Below, piece by piece: positions 34,326 to 42,967 of a stretch of 64,000 nucleotides of DNA. The DNA is from Mycolicibacterium baixiangningiae. GTDB taxonomy: Bacteria > Actinomycetota > Actinomycetes > Mycobacteriales > Mycobacteriaceae. The notes beneath the pieces were generated by a model. The model did no database searches and had not been told where the DNA came from. It was given only the letters and a program-made list of their open reading frames with translations. Every line of letters starts with the position of its first letter. Position 1 is the stretch's first letter. The position numbers were made by a program, and so were the translations under genes. The stretch covers positions 5,890,001-5,954,000 of the forward strand of contig NZ_CP066218.1 of NCBI RefSeq assembly GCF_016313185.1, given 5' to 3'.

Positions 34326-35987
34326 GTGTCCGAGGTCAGTCGCACCACCGCCGAGTTGATCGTCGAATGTCTTGAGAACGAGGGCGTCACGCACGTGTTC
34401 GGCATCCCCGGAGAGGAGAACATCCGGTTGGTCGACGCCCTGTCGAGATCCTCGATCAACTATGTCCTCACCCGCCATGAGCAGGGCGCGTCGTTCATGG
34501 CCGAGGTCTACGGCCGGTTGACCGGGAAGGCCGGCGTGTGCTCGGCAACCCTGGGTCCCGGCGCGATCAATCTGCTACTCGGCGTCGCCGATGCCACCAC
34601 CAATTCGACTCCGCTGCTGGCGCTTTCGGCGCAGGTGGGGATGCGGCGCAACTACAAGGAATCACATCAGAGTGTTGACCTGGTGTCGATGTTCGCACCC
34701 GTCACCAAGTGGTCGGCTCTGGTCGCCACCCCGGGGTCGGTACCGGAGATGGTCCGCAAGGCGTTCAAGCTCGCACAGACCGAACGGCCCGGAGCGGTCT
34801 ACCTCGCGGTGCCCGAGGACGTCGAGGCCGCCGACGCTCCCGAGGACGCCACCCCGCTGCGCATCAACGTGCCGCGACCGGACGACCCGTCGGCGGCGCA
34901 AATCGCGCGGGCCGCCGACATTCTGCAGTCGGCACGCAATCCCGTCCTGCTCGCCGGCCACGGCGCGGCGCGCAGCGACGCCTCGGCGGCGGTTCGGCGG
35001 TTCGCCGAGTCCCTCGGCATGCCGGTCGCCACGACGTTCCACGGCAAGGGCGTCATGCCCGACGACCATCCCCTGGCCCTCGGGGCCGTCGGCTTCATGC
35101 GCCACGACTACGTCAACTTCGGCTTCGATCAGGCCGACGTCATCGTCGCCGCCGGCTACGAACTGCAGGAGTTCGATCCCGTCCGCATCAACCCGCGGGG
35201 TGACACCAAGATCATCCACGTGCACCGGTTCCCGGCCGAGGTCGACGTCCACTACGACGTCGCCGTGGGGTTGCACGCCGACATCGGGCGGTGCCTCGAC
35301 GCCCTGGCCGCCGCGGTGGGTCGCGACGAGCCGTATTCGGTTGGCCAGGAACGGATTCGAGGGCTACTCGCCGACGAACTCGACACCGGCCGTACCGACG
35401 ACAGCTTCCCCTTGGCGCCCGCGCGCATCGTCGCGGACACCCGCGCGGCCCTGGCCCGCGACGACATCGTGCTGGTCGACACCGGCGCGTTGAAGATGTG
35501 GATGGCCAGGCTCTATCCGACGTTCGAACCGAACACCTGCCTCATCTCCAACGGGCTCTCGACGATGGCGTGGACGCTCCCAGGCGCGATCGCCGCGAAG
35601 ATCGCCAGACCGTCGGCCAAGATCCTCGTCGCCACCGGCGACGGGTCGTTCCTGATGAACTCGCAAGAGATCGAGACCGCACTGCGCGTCGGCACGCCTA
35701 TCGTCATCCTCATCTGGGTGGACGACGCGTACGGACTGATCAGCTGGAAGATGGATCTGGAGATCGGCCACAACGTCGACACCCGCTTCGGCAACCCCGA
35801 TTTCGTCTCTTACGCAGAGAGTTTCGGCGCAAGGGGATATCGCATCTCATCGGCCGACGAGCTGCTGCCCACCCTGAGGGAGGCACTGGCCGCCGACACG
35901 GTGAGCGTCATCGCCTGCCCCGTCGACTACAGCGCGAACAGTGCCCTGATCGCCTCACTGGGCGATCTGGACGAATCCTGGTCGTAG
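34326..35987 (+). CDS. Thiamine-diphosphate enzyme, catabolic acetolactate synthase (AlsS)-like
   Basis: 553 residues from a GTG at 34326 (GTG also at 34305 and 34323). The N-terminal TPP domain begins TTAELIVECLENEGVTHVFG then IPGEENIRLVDAL; the catalytic Glu is in LTRHEQGASFMAEVYGRLTG. The C-terminal TPP motif is GDGSFLMNSQEIETALRVGT with the following N-type loop replaced by IWVDDAYGLI. Overall order and several blocks (HQS.D...MF.P.TK.S; YAESFGA.G.R) follow Bacillus AlsS more than biosynthetic IlvB. It would condense two pyruvates to acetolactate. No acetolactate decarboxylase gene is adjacent. It diverges from the Mur ligase with about 147 bases between starts. Confidence 0.82.
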   Translation: MSEVSRTTAELIVECLENEGVTHVFGIPGEENIRLVDALSRSSINYVLTRHEQGASFMAEVYGRLTGKAGVCSATLGPGAINLLLGVADATTNSTPLLALSAQVGMRRNYKESHQSVDLVSMFAPVTKWSALVATPGSVPEMVRKAFKLAQTERPGAVYLAVPEDVEAADAPEDATPLRINVPRPDDPSAAQIARAADILQSARNPVLLAGHGAARSDASAAVRRFAESLGMPVATTFHGKGVMPDDHPLALGAVGFMRHDYVNFGFDQADVIVAAGYELQEFDPVRINPRGDTKIIHVHRFPAEVDVHYDVAVGLHADIGRCLDALAAAVGRDEPYSVGQERIRGLLADELDTGRTDDSFPLAPARIVADTRAALARDDIVLVDTGALKMWMARLYPTFEPNTCLISNGLSTMAWTLPGAIAAKIARPSAKILVATGDGSFLMNSQEIETALRVGTPIVILIWVDDAYGLISWKMDLEIGHNVDTRFGNPDFVSYAESFGARGYRISSADELLPTLREALAADTVSVIACPVDYSANSALIASLGDLDESWS

Positions 35988-36009
35988 CGCGACTGTTGCC
36001 GGTCGGGCA

Positions 36010-36867
36010 TCACCCCCACGCTCCGGTCGCCGCAGTCCGCACGACGTAGTCCTCGAAGGTCCGGGGTGGCCGTCCCAGCACCGTCGCGACGCCGTCGGTC
36101 GTCGTGGCGATCAGCCCGCGTTCCATCAGCACGTACATGTCCGTGAGGTGATGTGCGTCCTGCTGGCTCATGCCGTCTTCGACCAGCGCAGCGGTGTACT
36201 CAGCGGGCGAGACTCGCTTGTAGGTGATGGGCCGGCCGGTTGCCCGGGCGATCAGGTCGACGGCCTCGGCGAAGGTGATCGCGCGCGGCCCGGTCAGCTC
36301 GTAGGTCTGGCCCGCATGCTGTCCGGGCTCGGTCAGCACCTTGGCTGCCACGTCGGCGACGTCCTCGATGTCGATGAACGGCTCGGGGACGTCGCCGGCG
36401 GGAAGCGCCAATTCGCCCGCGACGACCGGGGCGTGGAACCGTTCTTCGTCAAAGTTCTGGTCGAAGTTGTTGGACCGCAAGATGGTCCACTCCAACGTCG
36501 AGGCGCGCACGGCGTCCTCGGCGTCGCGCATGTCGAGGCCGAAGGTGGAGTCGCCGTAGGTGTCGGCGCCGCGTCCGGACAGCAAGGCCAGGCGAGTCAC
36601 TCCCGCCGCTTGGGCGCGGGCCACGAAGTCGTGCACCGGCCCCGGCACTGGCGGGGGTACGACGTAGGCGGCCGTGACTCCGCGCAGGGCTTCATTCCAG
36701 GTATCGGGGGCCGACCAGTCGAACAGGGTCTGGCTGGACCGGGACGCCGCACGCACGGGTGTGCCACGCAGTCGCAAGCGGGCAGCGACCCGCCGGCCAG
36801 TCTTGCCGGTGGCCCCGAGGACGAGCGTGATGTCGTTGCTCATGACATCGATTGAACGCGGCTGCAT
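36010..36867 (-). CDS. NmrA-like NAD(P)-dependent reductase
   Basis: 285 residues from the ATG at 36867, chosen because GGAGG lies six bases before it; an ATG at 36843 begins the conserved part. Nucleotide motif LVLGATGKTGRRVAARL, then VPPPVPGPVHDFVARAQAAG, RLALLSGRGADTYGD and WTILRSNNFDQNF are typical of NmrA-type azoreductase/quinone-reductase-like proteins such as QorB. Convergent with the acetolactate synthase gene, 22 bases apart. Confidence 0.87.
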   Translation of the reverse strand: MQPRSIDVMSNDITLVLGATGKTGRRVAARLRLRGTPVRAASRSSQTLFDWSAPDTWNEALRGVTAAYVVPPPVPGPVHDFVARAQAAGVTRLALLSGRGADTYGDSTFGLDMRDAEDAVRASTLEWTILRSNNFDQNFDEERFHAPVVAGELALPAGDVPEPFIDIEDVADVAAKVLTEPGQHAGQTYELTGPRAITFAEAVDLIARATGRPITYKRVSPAEYTAALVEDGMSQQDAHHLTDMYVLMERGLIATTTDGVATVLGRPPRTFEDYVVRTAATGAWG

Positions 36868-36994
36868 TGGACACCTCCATGGGTGAATGGCCGAATTGCA
36901 TGTCTCATCGTCCAGCTCAGAGGGGAATGGTCCTCAAGCCTTTCGACTCGCCACCTCCGCGGCCTTGGACGGAACGTGCCGCTGAAAGCATGAA

Positions 36995-37016
36995 GGGCCC
37001 GCAGCGCGGGCGCCCC
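36995..37016 (-). terminator. GC-rich hairpin after small secreted protein gene
   Basis: On the minus strand GGGGCGCCCGC-GCT-GCGGGCCCTT forms a strong stem (CCCGC/GCGGG core) 18 bases after the stop of the gene at 37034-37261, followed by a CTTCATGCTTTC tail. Confidence 0.5.
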
Positions 37017-37033
37017 TCTGTCATGCCTGCCGA

Positions 37034-37261
37034 TCAGTTGCGCACGGTCGTGTCGACGTGCGGCACCTTCACGTGCGGGAAAAGCTGGTCGATCCAGGGG
37101 TAATTACGGTGGTCGCGCCCGTACCCGTGGTGATAGCCGTAGTCATGGTCATGCCCACCGACTCCGAACCCATTCCCGTCGGCCTGCGCCGGACCGGCAA
37201 AGCCAATCACGGCTGCAGATAACGCGCCGGCGACAATGCCTACCAATCCGATCTTCTTCAT
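37034..37261 (-). CDS. Small secreted His/Tyr/Gly-rich protein
   Basis: 75 residues with AGAGGCGAG before the ATG at 37261. Residues 1-27 are a Sec signal peptide (MKKIGLVGIVAGALSAAVIG, then FAGPAQA). The mature 48 residues are rich in His, Tyr and Gly (GGHDHDYGYHHGYGRDHRNY) with seven His in all, then a Pro-His-Val repeat (FPHVKVPHVD). I do not recognise a family. The composition suggests metal binding or a cell-surface role, which is inference. A terminator hairpin follows; it appears monocistronic. Confidence 0.7.
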   Translation of the reverse strand: MKKIGLVGIVAGALSAAVIGFAGPAQADGNGFGVGGHDHDYGYHHGYGRDHRNYPWIDQLFPHVKVPHVDTTVRN

Positions 37262-37380
37262 CGATCTCGCCTCTTCTGTCTCTCTACGACTCCGTCGACG
37301 GGCAGAACTCCCGCAACTCCCTTTCAAACAGGCGTTACCGCTGATTGATTCCCAACGATGAGCGGTCTCCGGGAGTACCA

Positions 37381-37415
37381 GGAGACAGTAGGAGACAGTA
37401 GGAGGCAGTAGGAGA
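37381..37415. repeat. 10-base tandem repeat GGAGACAGTA
   Basis: GGAGACAGTA occurs twice, then GGAGGCAGTA, then a partial GGAGA, in exact 10-base register, preceded by a related CGGGAGTACCA. It lies about 120 bases upstream of the small secreted protein start. One repeat per helical turn could present a protein-binding face; it might also be simple slippage. The rest of 37262-37562 holds no gene. Confidence 0.6.
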
Positions 37416-37562
37416 TCCGCACCGGGACTCGCTCCTATGATGTTGTCCCGCAGATTCGTCCAGCGCCGATGCGCCGCAGGGGTCAGATTCGTATCCCGCA
37501 AGCCCGCCCTTGCAACGCGCTCGCCGAGGCCCGTGCCGGTCGTGACCCGCGGCAGCAAAAGC

Positions 37563-38000
37563 TCACGCCGTTATCCGCATTTCGGCACCCGGGTGCGAGC
37601 TGAGCGCGACGACCACCGTGCCGCTTCCGGTCTCGAACGTGGTGTTGGCATAGCCGATGAAACCGTAGTGCCCGTCAATCGTCGACACCGCGGTGATGTC
37701 ACTGCTCCCTGAGCCGCCGGTGTCGAGATTCGCCCACGCCGCGGTCACGGTGAGCACGCAGGAACCGTCGTAGATGCCGGCGTCGTAGTGGATCGCCACG
37801 CGGACACCATTGTCGACGCGGTCATCGACCTGTACCGGCGTCACCTGGGCCTCGGCGCTGACGCTGCCGGCACACGTCGAGGACGCCACCACCGGAACTC
37901 GACCCAGTTGCGCGAAGCCCTCCGCGTGGGCCGCTGCCGCCCACACCCACGGCGCAGCCAGCGCGACGGCGAGCGCTCCGGCAGCACGCAACGGGGTCAT
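37563..38000 (-). CDS. Secreted protein of unknown function
   Basis: 145 residues, ATG at 38000 with AAGGGC upstream. The first 26 residues are a signal peptide (LRAAGALAVALAAPWVWAAA then AHA). The mature part is predicted beta-rich with two Cys (STCAGSV and GSCVLTV) that could form a disulfide, and ends FETGSGTVVVALSSHPGAEM then RITA. I do not recognise the family. It resembles in style small immunoglobulin-like secreted mycobacterial proteins, but that is only an impression. Confidence 0.7.
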   Translation of the reverse strand: MTPLRAAGALAVALAAPWVWAAAAHAEGFAQLGRVPVVASSTCAGSVSAEAQVTPVQVDDRVDNGVRVAIHYDAGIYDGSCVLTVTAAWANLDTGGSGSSDITAVSTIDGHYGFIGYANTTFETGSGTVVVALSSHPGAEMRITA

Positions 38001-38054
38001 GCCCTTGTTATCGACGGCCGCGAGTGCGGCGTTAGCACCTCAGGAGTCATTCCC

Positions 38055-38639
38055 CTACGCCGGCCGGACGAACGCCTGGCGCACGGCGGTGGCCAGTGCG
38101 GCGCGGCGCCGATCGTGGATGGCATCAGCCTCGTCCGCCGACGCGGCGATCTGAAGGGACGCCGGAGACCAGCTCAGCGCCATGGCGGTGATCATCGACA
38201 GGATGTCGGCCGGATCGATCGCGGGGTCGACGCGGCCTGCGGTTTGTGCCGCGGCGATCGCGGAGATTCTGCCGGCATCCGGGTTGCCAGGCCGCAGGTC
38301 ACCAGATGGGTTGCGCTCCAGGCGCATCCATGCGGCCAGCCGGACCAACTCCGGCCGTCGCAAGGACACGTCGTAGAGCGCGACCGCGTAACCCGGTAGA
38401 TCGCGCTCGTCGAGGTGCACTTCGGCGATCAGCCACTCGATGTGGACGGAGAACACCTCGTCGAAGAGGCGCTCTTTGCTGCCGAAGTACTGGTAGAGCT
38501 GCGCCTTGTTGGACCGCGCCGTCGCAACGATGCGGTCCACCCGGGCACCGGCGATACCGCGTTCGGCGAACTCGGCCGCGGCGGCCTCCAGTAGACGTTG
38601 GCGGGTGACCTCACCGCGGCGGGTGGGCGCAGCAGGCAT
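38055..38639 (-). CDS. TetR-family regulator of adjacent alcohol dehydrogenase
   Basis: 194 residues. HTH block: LLEAAAAEFAERGIAGARVD and VATARSNKAQLYQYFGSKER. The C-terminal domain (VSLRRPELVRLAAWMRLERN) is like the TetR_C_17 type. It diverges from a zinc alcohol dehydrogenase with two copies of a 20-base palindrome between the genes, one 11 bases from its own start. Autoregulation and control of the dehydrogenase are strongly suggested. Confidence 0.9.
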   Translation of the reverse strand: MPAAPTRRGEVTRQRLLEAAAAEFAERGIAGARVDRIVATARSNKAQLYQYFGSKERLFDEVFSVHIEWLIAEVHLDERDLPGYAVALYDVSLRRPELVRLAAWMRLERNPSGDLRPGNPDAGRISAIAAAQTAGRVDPAIDPADILSMITAMALSWSPASLQIAASADEADAIHDRRRAALATAVRQAFVRPA

Positions 38640-38650
38640 ACCCGAGATTC

Positions 38651-38711
38651 TAAACAGACTGGTTGGTCTAGTCGATCAGGACGCGCTACGCTAAACAGAC
38701 TAGTTGGTTTA
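38651..38711. promoter_or_regulatory. Two 20-base TetR operators
   Basis: TAAACAGACTGGTTGGTCTA (38651-38670) and TAAACAGACTAGTTGGTTTA (38692-38711) match at 18 of 20 positions; the second has near-complete dyad symmetry (TAAAC..ACTAGT..GTTTA). They sit next to the TetR start and the dehydrogenase ribosome site respectively. Confidence 0.8.
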
Positions 38712-38727
38712 CTTACAAGGAGTAGTC

Positions 38728-39774
38728 ATGCCGCGACGAGTACGAGGGATGGCCGCCAGCGGCCAGGCTCAACCGCTCCACGAGTGGGAGTTCGACCGCC
38801 GGGACCTGCGCCCCGACGATGTGGCGGTCAGCATCGACTTCTGCGGCGTGTGCCACAGCGATCTGCACGCCTGGCACGGCGAGCCCAGCTACGGCGGCGC
38901 CACTTTCCCGCTGGTGCCCGGCCACGAATTCGTCGGCACCGTCGCGGAGGTGGGTAGTGCGGTGACGGACTTCGCGGTGGGCGACAAGGTCGCGGTGGGC
39001 AACATCGTCGACTCCTGCCGGGTGTGCCAGATGTGCACCGCCGGGCACGAGCAGCTCTGCGTCGAGGTCGCCACTCTGACCTACGGAGGGGCCGACCGTC
39101 GTGACGGCTTGCCCACCTATGGCGGCTACTCCACCGAATATGTGGTGACCGAGGCGTTCGTGTACCACCTGCCCGACGGGCTGGATCCGGCCGGCGCTGC
39201 GCCGCTGATGTGTGCAGGCGTCACTGTGTGGGAACCGCTGGCGCAGTGGAAGATCGGCCCTGGCATGACGGTCGGTGTCGTCGGCCTGGGCGGGTTGGGC
39301 CACCTCGCCGTCAAGCTCGCCCACGCCCTGGGGGCCGACGTCCACCTCTTCACCACGTCGCCGGCCAAGTCCGAGGTGGCACAGGCCCTGGGCGCGACGA
39401 ACGTCGTGGTGTCCACCGACGCCGCCCAGATGGCCGACGCGCGCGGCCGGTATGACTTCATCCTCGACACGGTCCCTGTGGCCCACGACATCTCGAGTCA
39501 CCTCGCCACCGTGCGGCCGGGCGGCACGCTGTGCCAAGTGGGGGCTCTCGATGCCGTCACCTTCGAACCGATGGCGCTGCTGGGACGCAGTGTGGCGATG
39601 TCCGGCAGCGGCGGCCGGCCCGGCACCCGTCAGATGCTGGAATTCTGCGCAGCACACGGCATCACCGCGGATGTGGAGGTGCTCCCGGCGAACGCGGTCA
39701 ACGACGCCCTGGCCCGGCTGGAACGCAACGACGTGCGATTCCGGTTCAGCCTCGACATGACCACCATGCGCTGA
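38728..39774 (+). CDS. Zinc-dependent alcohol dehydrogenase, CAD/AdhC type
   Basis: 348 residues, ATG with AAGGAG upstream. Catalytic zinc ligands: Cys in DFCGVCHSDLHAW, His-Glu in VPGHEFVG, later Cys at the domain junction (MCAGVTVWEPL). Structural zinc Cys cluster: SCRVCQMCTAGHEQLC. NADP Rossmann motif: VGVVGLGGLGHLAVKLAHAL. The order matches cinnamyl-alcohol-dehydrogenase-type enzymes such as mycobacterial AdhC and E. coli YahK, which reduce a wide range of aldehydes with NADPH. TetR control suggests an aldehyde-detoxifying or inducible role. Confidence 0.92.
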   Translation: MPRRVRGMAASGQAQPLHEWEFDRRDLRPDDVAVSIDFCGVCHSDLHAWHGEPSYGGATFPLVPGHEFVGTVAEVGSAVTDFAVGDKVAVGNIVDSCRVCQMCTAGHEQLCVEVATLTYGGADRRDGLPTYGGYSTEYVVTEAFVYHLPDGLDPAGAAPLMCAGVTVWEPLAQWKIGPGMTVGVVGLGGLGHLAVKLAHALGADVHLFTTSPAKSEVAQALGATNVVVSTDAAQMADARGRYDFILDTVPVAHDISSHLATVRPGGTLCQVGALDAVTFEPMALLGRSVAMSGSGGRPGTRQMLEFCAAHGITADVEVLPANAVNDALARLERNDVRFRFSLDMTTMR

Positions 39775-39910
39775 CCCCCGGGTTGGGCCGACGGTGGGCC
39801 GAGAACGCCTCGATCGGTCGCTTCGGCGGACCGATGAACCCGCATGCCCTCTGGTGGCGGCAACCCGAGAAGTAGCCGGGGCGCACAGACTCTGCTACTT
39901 TCACTACCGT

Positions 39911-39925
39911 GCGTTACGATAACGC
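39911..39925. promoter_or_regulatory. Inverted repeat GCGTTA-CGA-TAACGC upstream of SDR genes
   Basis: GCGTTACGATAACGC is a perfect inverted repeat with 6-base arms, 37 bases before the first SDR start. It resembles many TetR operators; the regulator is not identified, although the downstream TetR at 41823 is a candidate. Confidence 0.5.
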
Positions 39926-39961
39926 TCGGTACGAATTCGATCCGCCGTGAAAGGGTTCCAG

Positions 39962-40717
39962 ATGTCGGACGCATTGAAGGGCAAGGTAGCGCTGATCACG
40001 GGAGGTTCTCGTGGCCTCGGCGCCACGATCGCGGTGGCACTGGCCGAACTGGGCGCCGACATTGCGATCAGCTACGTCTCGTCGGCAGACAAGGCGGAAG
40101 CAGTGGTTGGTGAAGTCGAGGCGGCCGGCGTGGGCGGCCTTGCCATCAGAAGTGACCAGGCCGACCCGTCGTCGGCCGAATCCCTGATCGACGCGGTCAT
40201 CGCCCACTTCGGCAGGCTCGACATCCTCGTCAACAATGCGGCTATCACCGTTCAGGGCCAACTGGTCGATGATCCGGAACTCAACACCACGGACTTGGAC
40301 CATCAATGGGCGACCAACGTGCTGGGCGTGGTGGCCACCACACGAGCCGCGGCGCGCAAACTCTCCGACAACGGCCGCATCGTCTTCATCGGCTCGGCCA
40401 TCGCCAGTCGAGTGGCCTTCTCCGGGGTGGCCGATTACGCGGGTACCAAAGCGGCCATCGCGGGATATGCCAAAGGCGTTGCGCGTGATCTCGGCCCGCG
40501 CAACATCACGGTGAACGTCGTGCAGCCAGGTGTCATGCCGACGGACATGGCAGCCGCAGCAGCCCACAACGTTCCGGAATCGATGATGGACTTTCACGCG
40601 ATCCGGCGGATCGCCACGCTCGAAGAGGTCGCGGCGACGGTCGCCTTCCTCGCAGGACCGCACGCTGATTACATCAGCGGCAGCGTTCTGGACATAGCCG
40701 GTGGCTTCCACATCTGA
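39962..40717 (+). CDS. Short-chain dehydrogenase/reductase (FabG-like)
   Basis: 251 residues with AAAGGG before the ATG. Motifs: VALITGGSRGLGATIAVALA, LVNNAAI, Ser in IVFIGSAIAS, DYAGTKAAIAGYAKG (Tyr-x3-Lys), and ISGSVLDIAGGFHI. It is the first of a rightward set SDR-SDR-TetR-SnoaL. Closest in style to fungal-type 1,3,8-trihydroxynaphthalene-reductase-like SDRs. Substrate unknown. Confidence 0.88.
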   Translation: MSDALKGKVALITGGSRGLGATIAVALAELGADIAISYVSSADKAEAVVGEVEAAGVGGLAIRSDQADPSSAESLIDAVIAHFGRLDILVNNAAITVQGQLVDDPELNTTDLDHQWATNVLGVVATTRAAARKLSDNGRIVFIGSAIASRVAFSGVADYAGTKAAIAGYAKGVARDLGPRNITVNVVQPGVMPTDMAAAAAHNVPESMMDFHAIRRIATLEEVAATVAFLAGPHADYISGSVLDIAGGFHI

Positions 40718-40770
40718 GACATCGGATGGATCGAAATGACACCCCCCGCAAGCGAAATGAAAGACAAGCG

Positions 40771-41739
40771 ATGATCACGAAGTTTGGTTCGAAGTCGACT
40801 GCCGACGACGTGCTTTCCAACGTCGACCTCAAAGGCAAACGCTTTCTCGTCACCGGCGCATCGTCCGGTATTGGACTCGAGACGGCAGGCGCGCTGGTCG
40901 CCCGAGGTGCTCACGTCGTCGGCACAGCCAGGAATATCGCGAAGGCGAAGACGGCCACCGCATCGGTTCTCGACATCGCACCTAGCGGCAGCGGAGGGCT
41001 GGACTGGATCGAGCTGGATCTGGCATCACTGCACAGCGTCCGCGCCGCCGCCGACACATTGTTGGCCGACGGCAGACCGTTTGATGCCATCATCGCCAAC
41101 GCCGGTGTCATGGCCACTCCGTTCGGGCGGACCGCCGATGGCTTCGAAACCCAGTTCGGCACCAACCATCTCGGGCACTTCGCGCTCGTGACCCGACTCG
41201 AGCCCCTGCTGGTCGACAACGGGCGCCTGGTGGTGCTGTCCTCGCAGGCTCACCGCGTCTCCGACATCGACCTGGAAGACCTGAACTTCGAGAACCAGGA
41301 ATACGACCCCATGGTCGCCTACGGCCGATCCAAGACCGCCAACACTCTCTTCGCCGTCGAATTCGATCGGCGCCACCGTGAACGTGGCATCCGAGCCGCC
41401 GCCGTGATGCCCGGCAACAGCCTCACCGACCTCCCCCGGCACTTCCCCCCGGAGGATCTACAGAACCTCTTCAGCACCGCCGGTAAGGCCCGAGCCGACG
41501 CCGGCCTCCCACCGGGGGAACTGAAGGAGATCTCGCAGGCGGCGGCCACATCGGTCTGGGCCGCAGTCGTCGCTGACAAAGACGAGATCGGCGGACACTA
41601 CCTCGAAGACTGCGCCGTCGCACCGGCCGATGACATCCCCAATCCGTTTGCCGACGGTGTGCGCTCCTATGCGCTCGACGCCGAGCGCGCCAAACAGCTG
41701 TGGGAGAAGAGCGAGAAACTGATCACCACAGTGCCGTGA
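40771..41739 (+). CDS. Short-chain dehydrogenase/reductase (WWOX/retinol-dehydrogenase-like)
   Basis: 322 residues from the ATG at 40771; an ATG at 40726 would add 15 residues of low complexity. Motifs: FLVTGASSGIGLETAGALVA, ANAGVMATPFGRTADGFETQ with FGTNHLGHFALV, LSSQAHR and YGRSKTANTLFAVEF. This long-form SDR group (retinol dehydrogenase/WW-domain-oxidoreductase type) often reduces aldehydes or ketones with NADPH. It lies 53 bases after the first SDR and probably shares its promoter. Confidence 0.88.
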   Translation: MITKFGSKSTADDVLSNVDLKGKRFLVTGASSGIGLETAGALVARGAHVVGTARNIAKAKTATASVLDIAPSGSGGLDWIELDLASLHSVRAAADTLLADGRPFDAIIANAGVMATPFGRTADGFETQFGTNHLGHFALVTRLEPLLVDNGRLVVLSSQAHRVSDIDLEDLNFENQEYDPMVAYGRSKTANTLFAVEFDRRHRERGIRAAAVMPGNSLTDLPRHFPPEDLQNLFSTAGKARADAGLPPGELKEISQAAATSVWAAVVADKDEIGGHYLEDCAVAPADDIPNPFADGVRSYALDAERAKQLWEKSEKLITTVP

Positions 41740-41788
41740 AGACCTCGGCGCGGACCTGGTCGCGGACGCAGGAGCTGGTAGCATTCGG

Positions 41789-41800
41789 TAATGGCCATTA
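41789..41800. promoter_or_regulatory. Perfect palindrome TAATGGCCATTA before TetR gene
   Basis: TAATGGCCATTA is fully self-complementary, 22 bases before the TetR start, with an AGAGG site between. It is a likely autoregulatory operator. Confidence 0.6.
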
Positions 41801-41822
41801 TGGAAACAGGTCAGAGGCTCTG

Positions 41823-42407
41823 ATGGGGCGCCATCGCGAATTCGACGTGGACGAAGCGCTCGACGCGGCGCTGCGCGTCTTCTGGCAAAAGGGCTACGAG
41901 GGTGCCTCCTACACTGACCTGACCAAGGCCGCCGGCGTCGAAAGGCCCGCCCTCTACTCTGCTTTCGGCAACAAGGAAGCGTTGTTCCGCCGGGCCCTGG
42001 AACGCTACTACGAGAAGTACATGGACTACATCCCGGAAGCTCTGGCAATGCCGACAGCGCGAGAGGTGGCCGCCCACTTCCTGTTCAGCGCAATCGCGCT
42101 CAACACGCGGTACCCAGATCACATGGGATGTCTGGGCATCAATGGTGTGCTTGCGGGCTCGGATGGCGCGGAACCGGTGCGACAAGCGTTGATCGATGCC
42201 CGCGCCGGCGGTGAGGCGCAGCTCCGTGACCGCTTTGAACGGGCCAAGACCGAGGGCGATCTACCAGCGACGGCCGATCCCGAGGCGCTTGCGGCATTCA
42301 TCCTGGCGGTCGGTCACGGCATAGCGGTCCAGGCCAAGGCCGGTTTCTGCCGCGCTAAGTTGGAAGCTGTTGCGGAGCAAGCGCTTTCCACGTTCCCGAC
42401 CGCATGA
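41823..42407 (+). CDS. TetR-family regulator
   Basis: 194 residues, AGAGG upstream of the ATG. HTH: VDEALDAALRVFWQKGYEGA and TKAAGVERPALYSAFGNKEA. The C-terminal DHMGCLGINGVLAG segment marks the same subgroup as the TetR at 22026-22634, so the two are paralogues. It follows two SDR genes and precedes a SnoaL-like gene. The palindrome TAATGGCCATTA lies in its promoter. Confidence 0.9.
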   Translation: MGRHREFDVDEALDAALRVFWQKGYEGASYTDLTKAAGVERPALYSAFGNKEALFRRALERYYEKYMDYIPEALAMPTAREVAAHFLFSAIALNTRYPDHMGCLGINGVLAGSDGAEPVRQALIDARAGGEAQLRDRFERAKTEGDLPATADPEALAAFILAVGHGIAVQAKAGFCRAKLEAVAEQALSTFPTA

Positions 42408-42467
42408 CGGCCCCAACACACGTGGTCCGGGGGCCATTACCCCTGCTCGGAGCAAGAGAGGTAAGTC

Positions 42468-42860
42468 ATGTCTGACATCGATCTACGCGAGTTCTACCGC
42501 CGCTATATCGAGGCGCTCAACGCCCACGAGTTCGACCGGATGGACGAGTTCATCCACGATCAGACCATCCACCACGGCCATCCGGGTACCCGGGATGATG
42601 TCATCGCCGACCTCAACGGCATCGTCGATGCAGTCCCCGATTTTCACTGGGAAGTACTGGAATTGGTGATCAATGGCGATCGCCTGGCTGTGCGCGCCAC
42701 TAATACGGGCACGTCCGTCAAGGAGTGGCTCGGTGTGGCGCCCAACGGGAAGTCGTTCGAGATCGTCGAATACGCGCTTTACGAGGTACGCGACGGGCGG
42801 TTTTTCCAGATGTCGAACGTGCACGACGCCGAGGATCTCAGGAAGCAGTTGAGCACCTGA
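42468..42860 (+). CDS. SnoaL-like polyketide-cyclase-fold protein
   Basis: 130 residues, AGAGAGG before the ATG. The fold is that of NTF2/Snoa[61 protein letters not shown] and [20 protein letters not shown]. In this ester-cyclase group the enzyme or binding protein handles small hydrophobic molecules. It is the last gene of the SDR-SDR-TetR-SnoaL set and is likely co-transcribed with TetR. Confidence 0.85.
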   Translation: MSDIDLREFYRRYIEALNAHEFDRMDEFIHDQTIHHGHPGTRDDVIADLNGIVDAVPDFHWEVLELVINGDRLAVRATNTGTSVKEWLGVAPNGKSFEIVEYALYEVRDGRFFQMSNVHDAEDLRKQLST

Positions 42861-42967
42861 GTCGATGGGGCGGCCGATCTGACTGCGTGGCTTGCCTTGT
42901 GGGGATGTCGAGGTGGGCGATCAGGTGCGCCCGGCCGCATAGTTGAGACCGCGAGCGGATCGCCGGT

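Noticed and set aside
37381..37415. CRISPR-like repeat
   Set aside because: Units are only 10 bases with no spacers; it is a simple tandem repeat.
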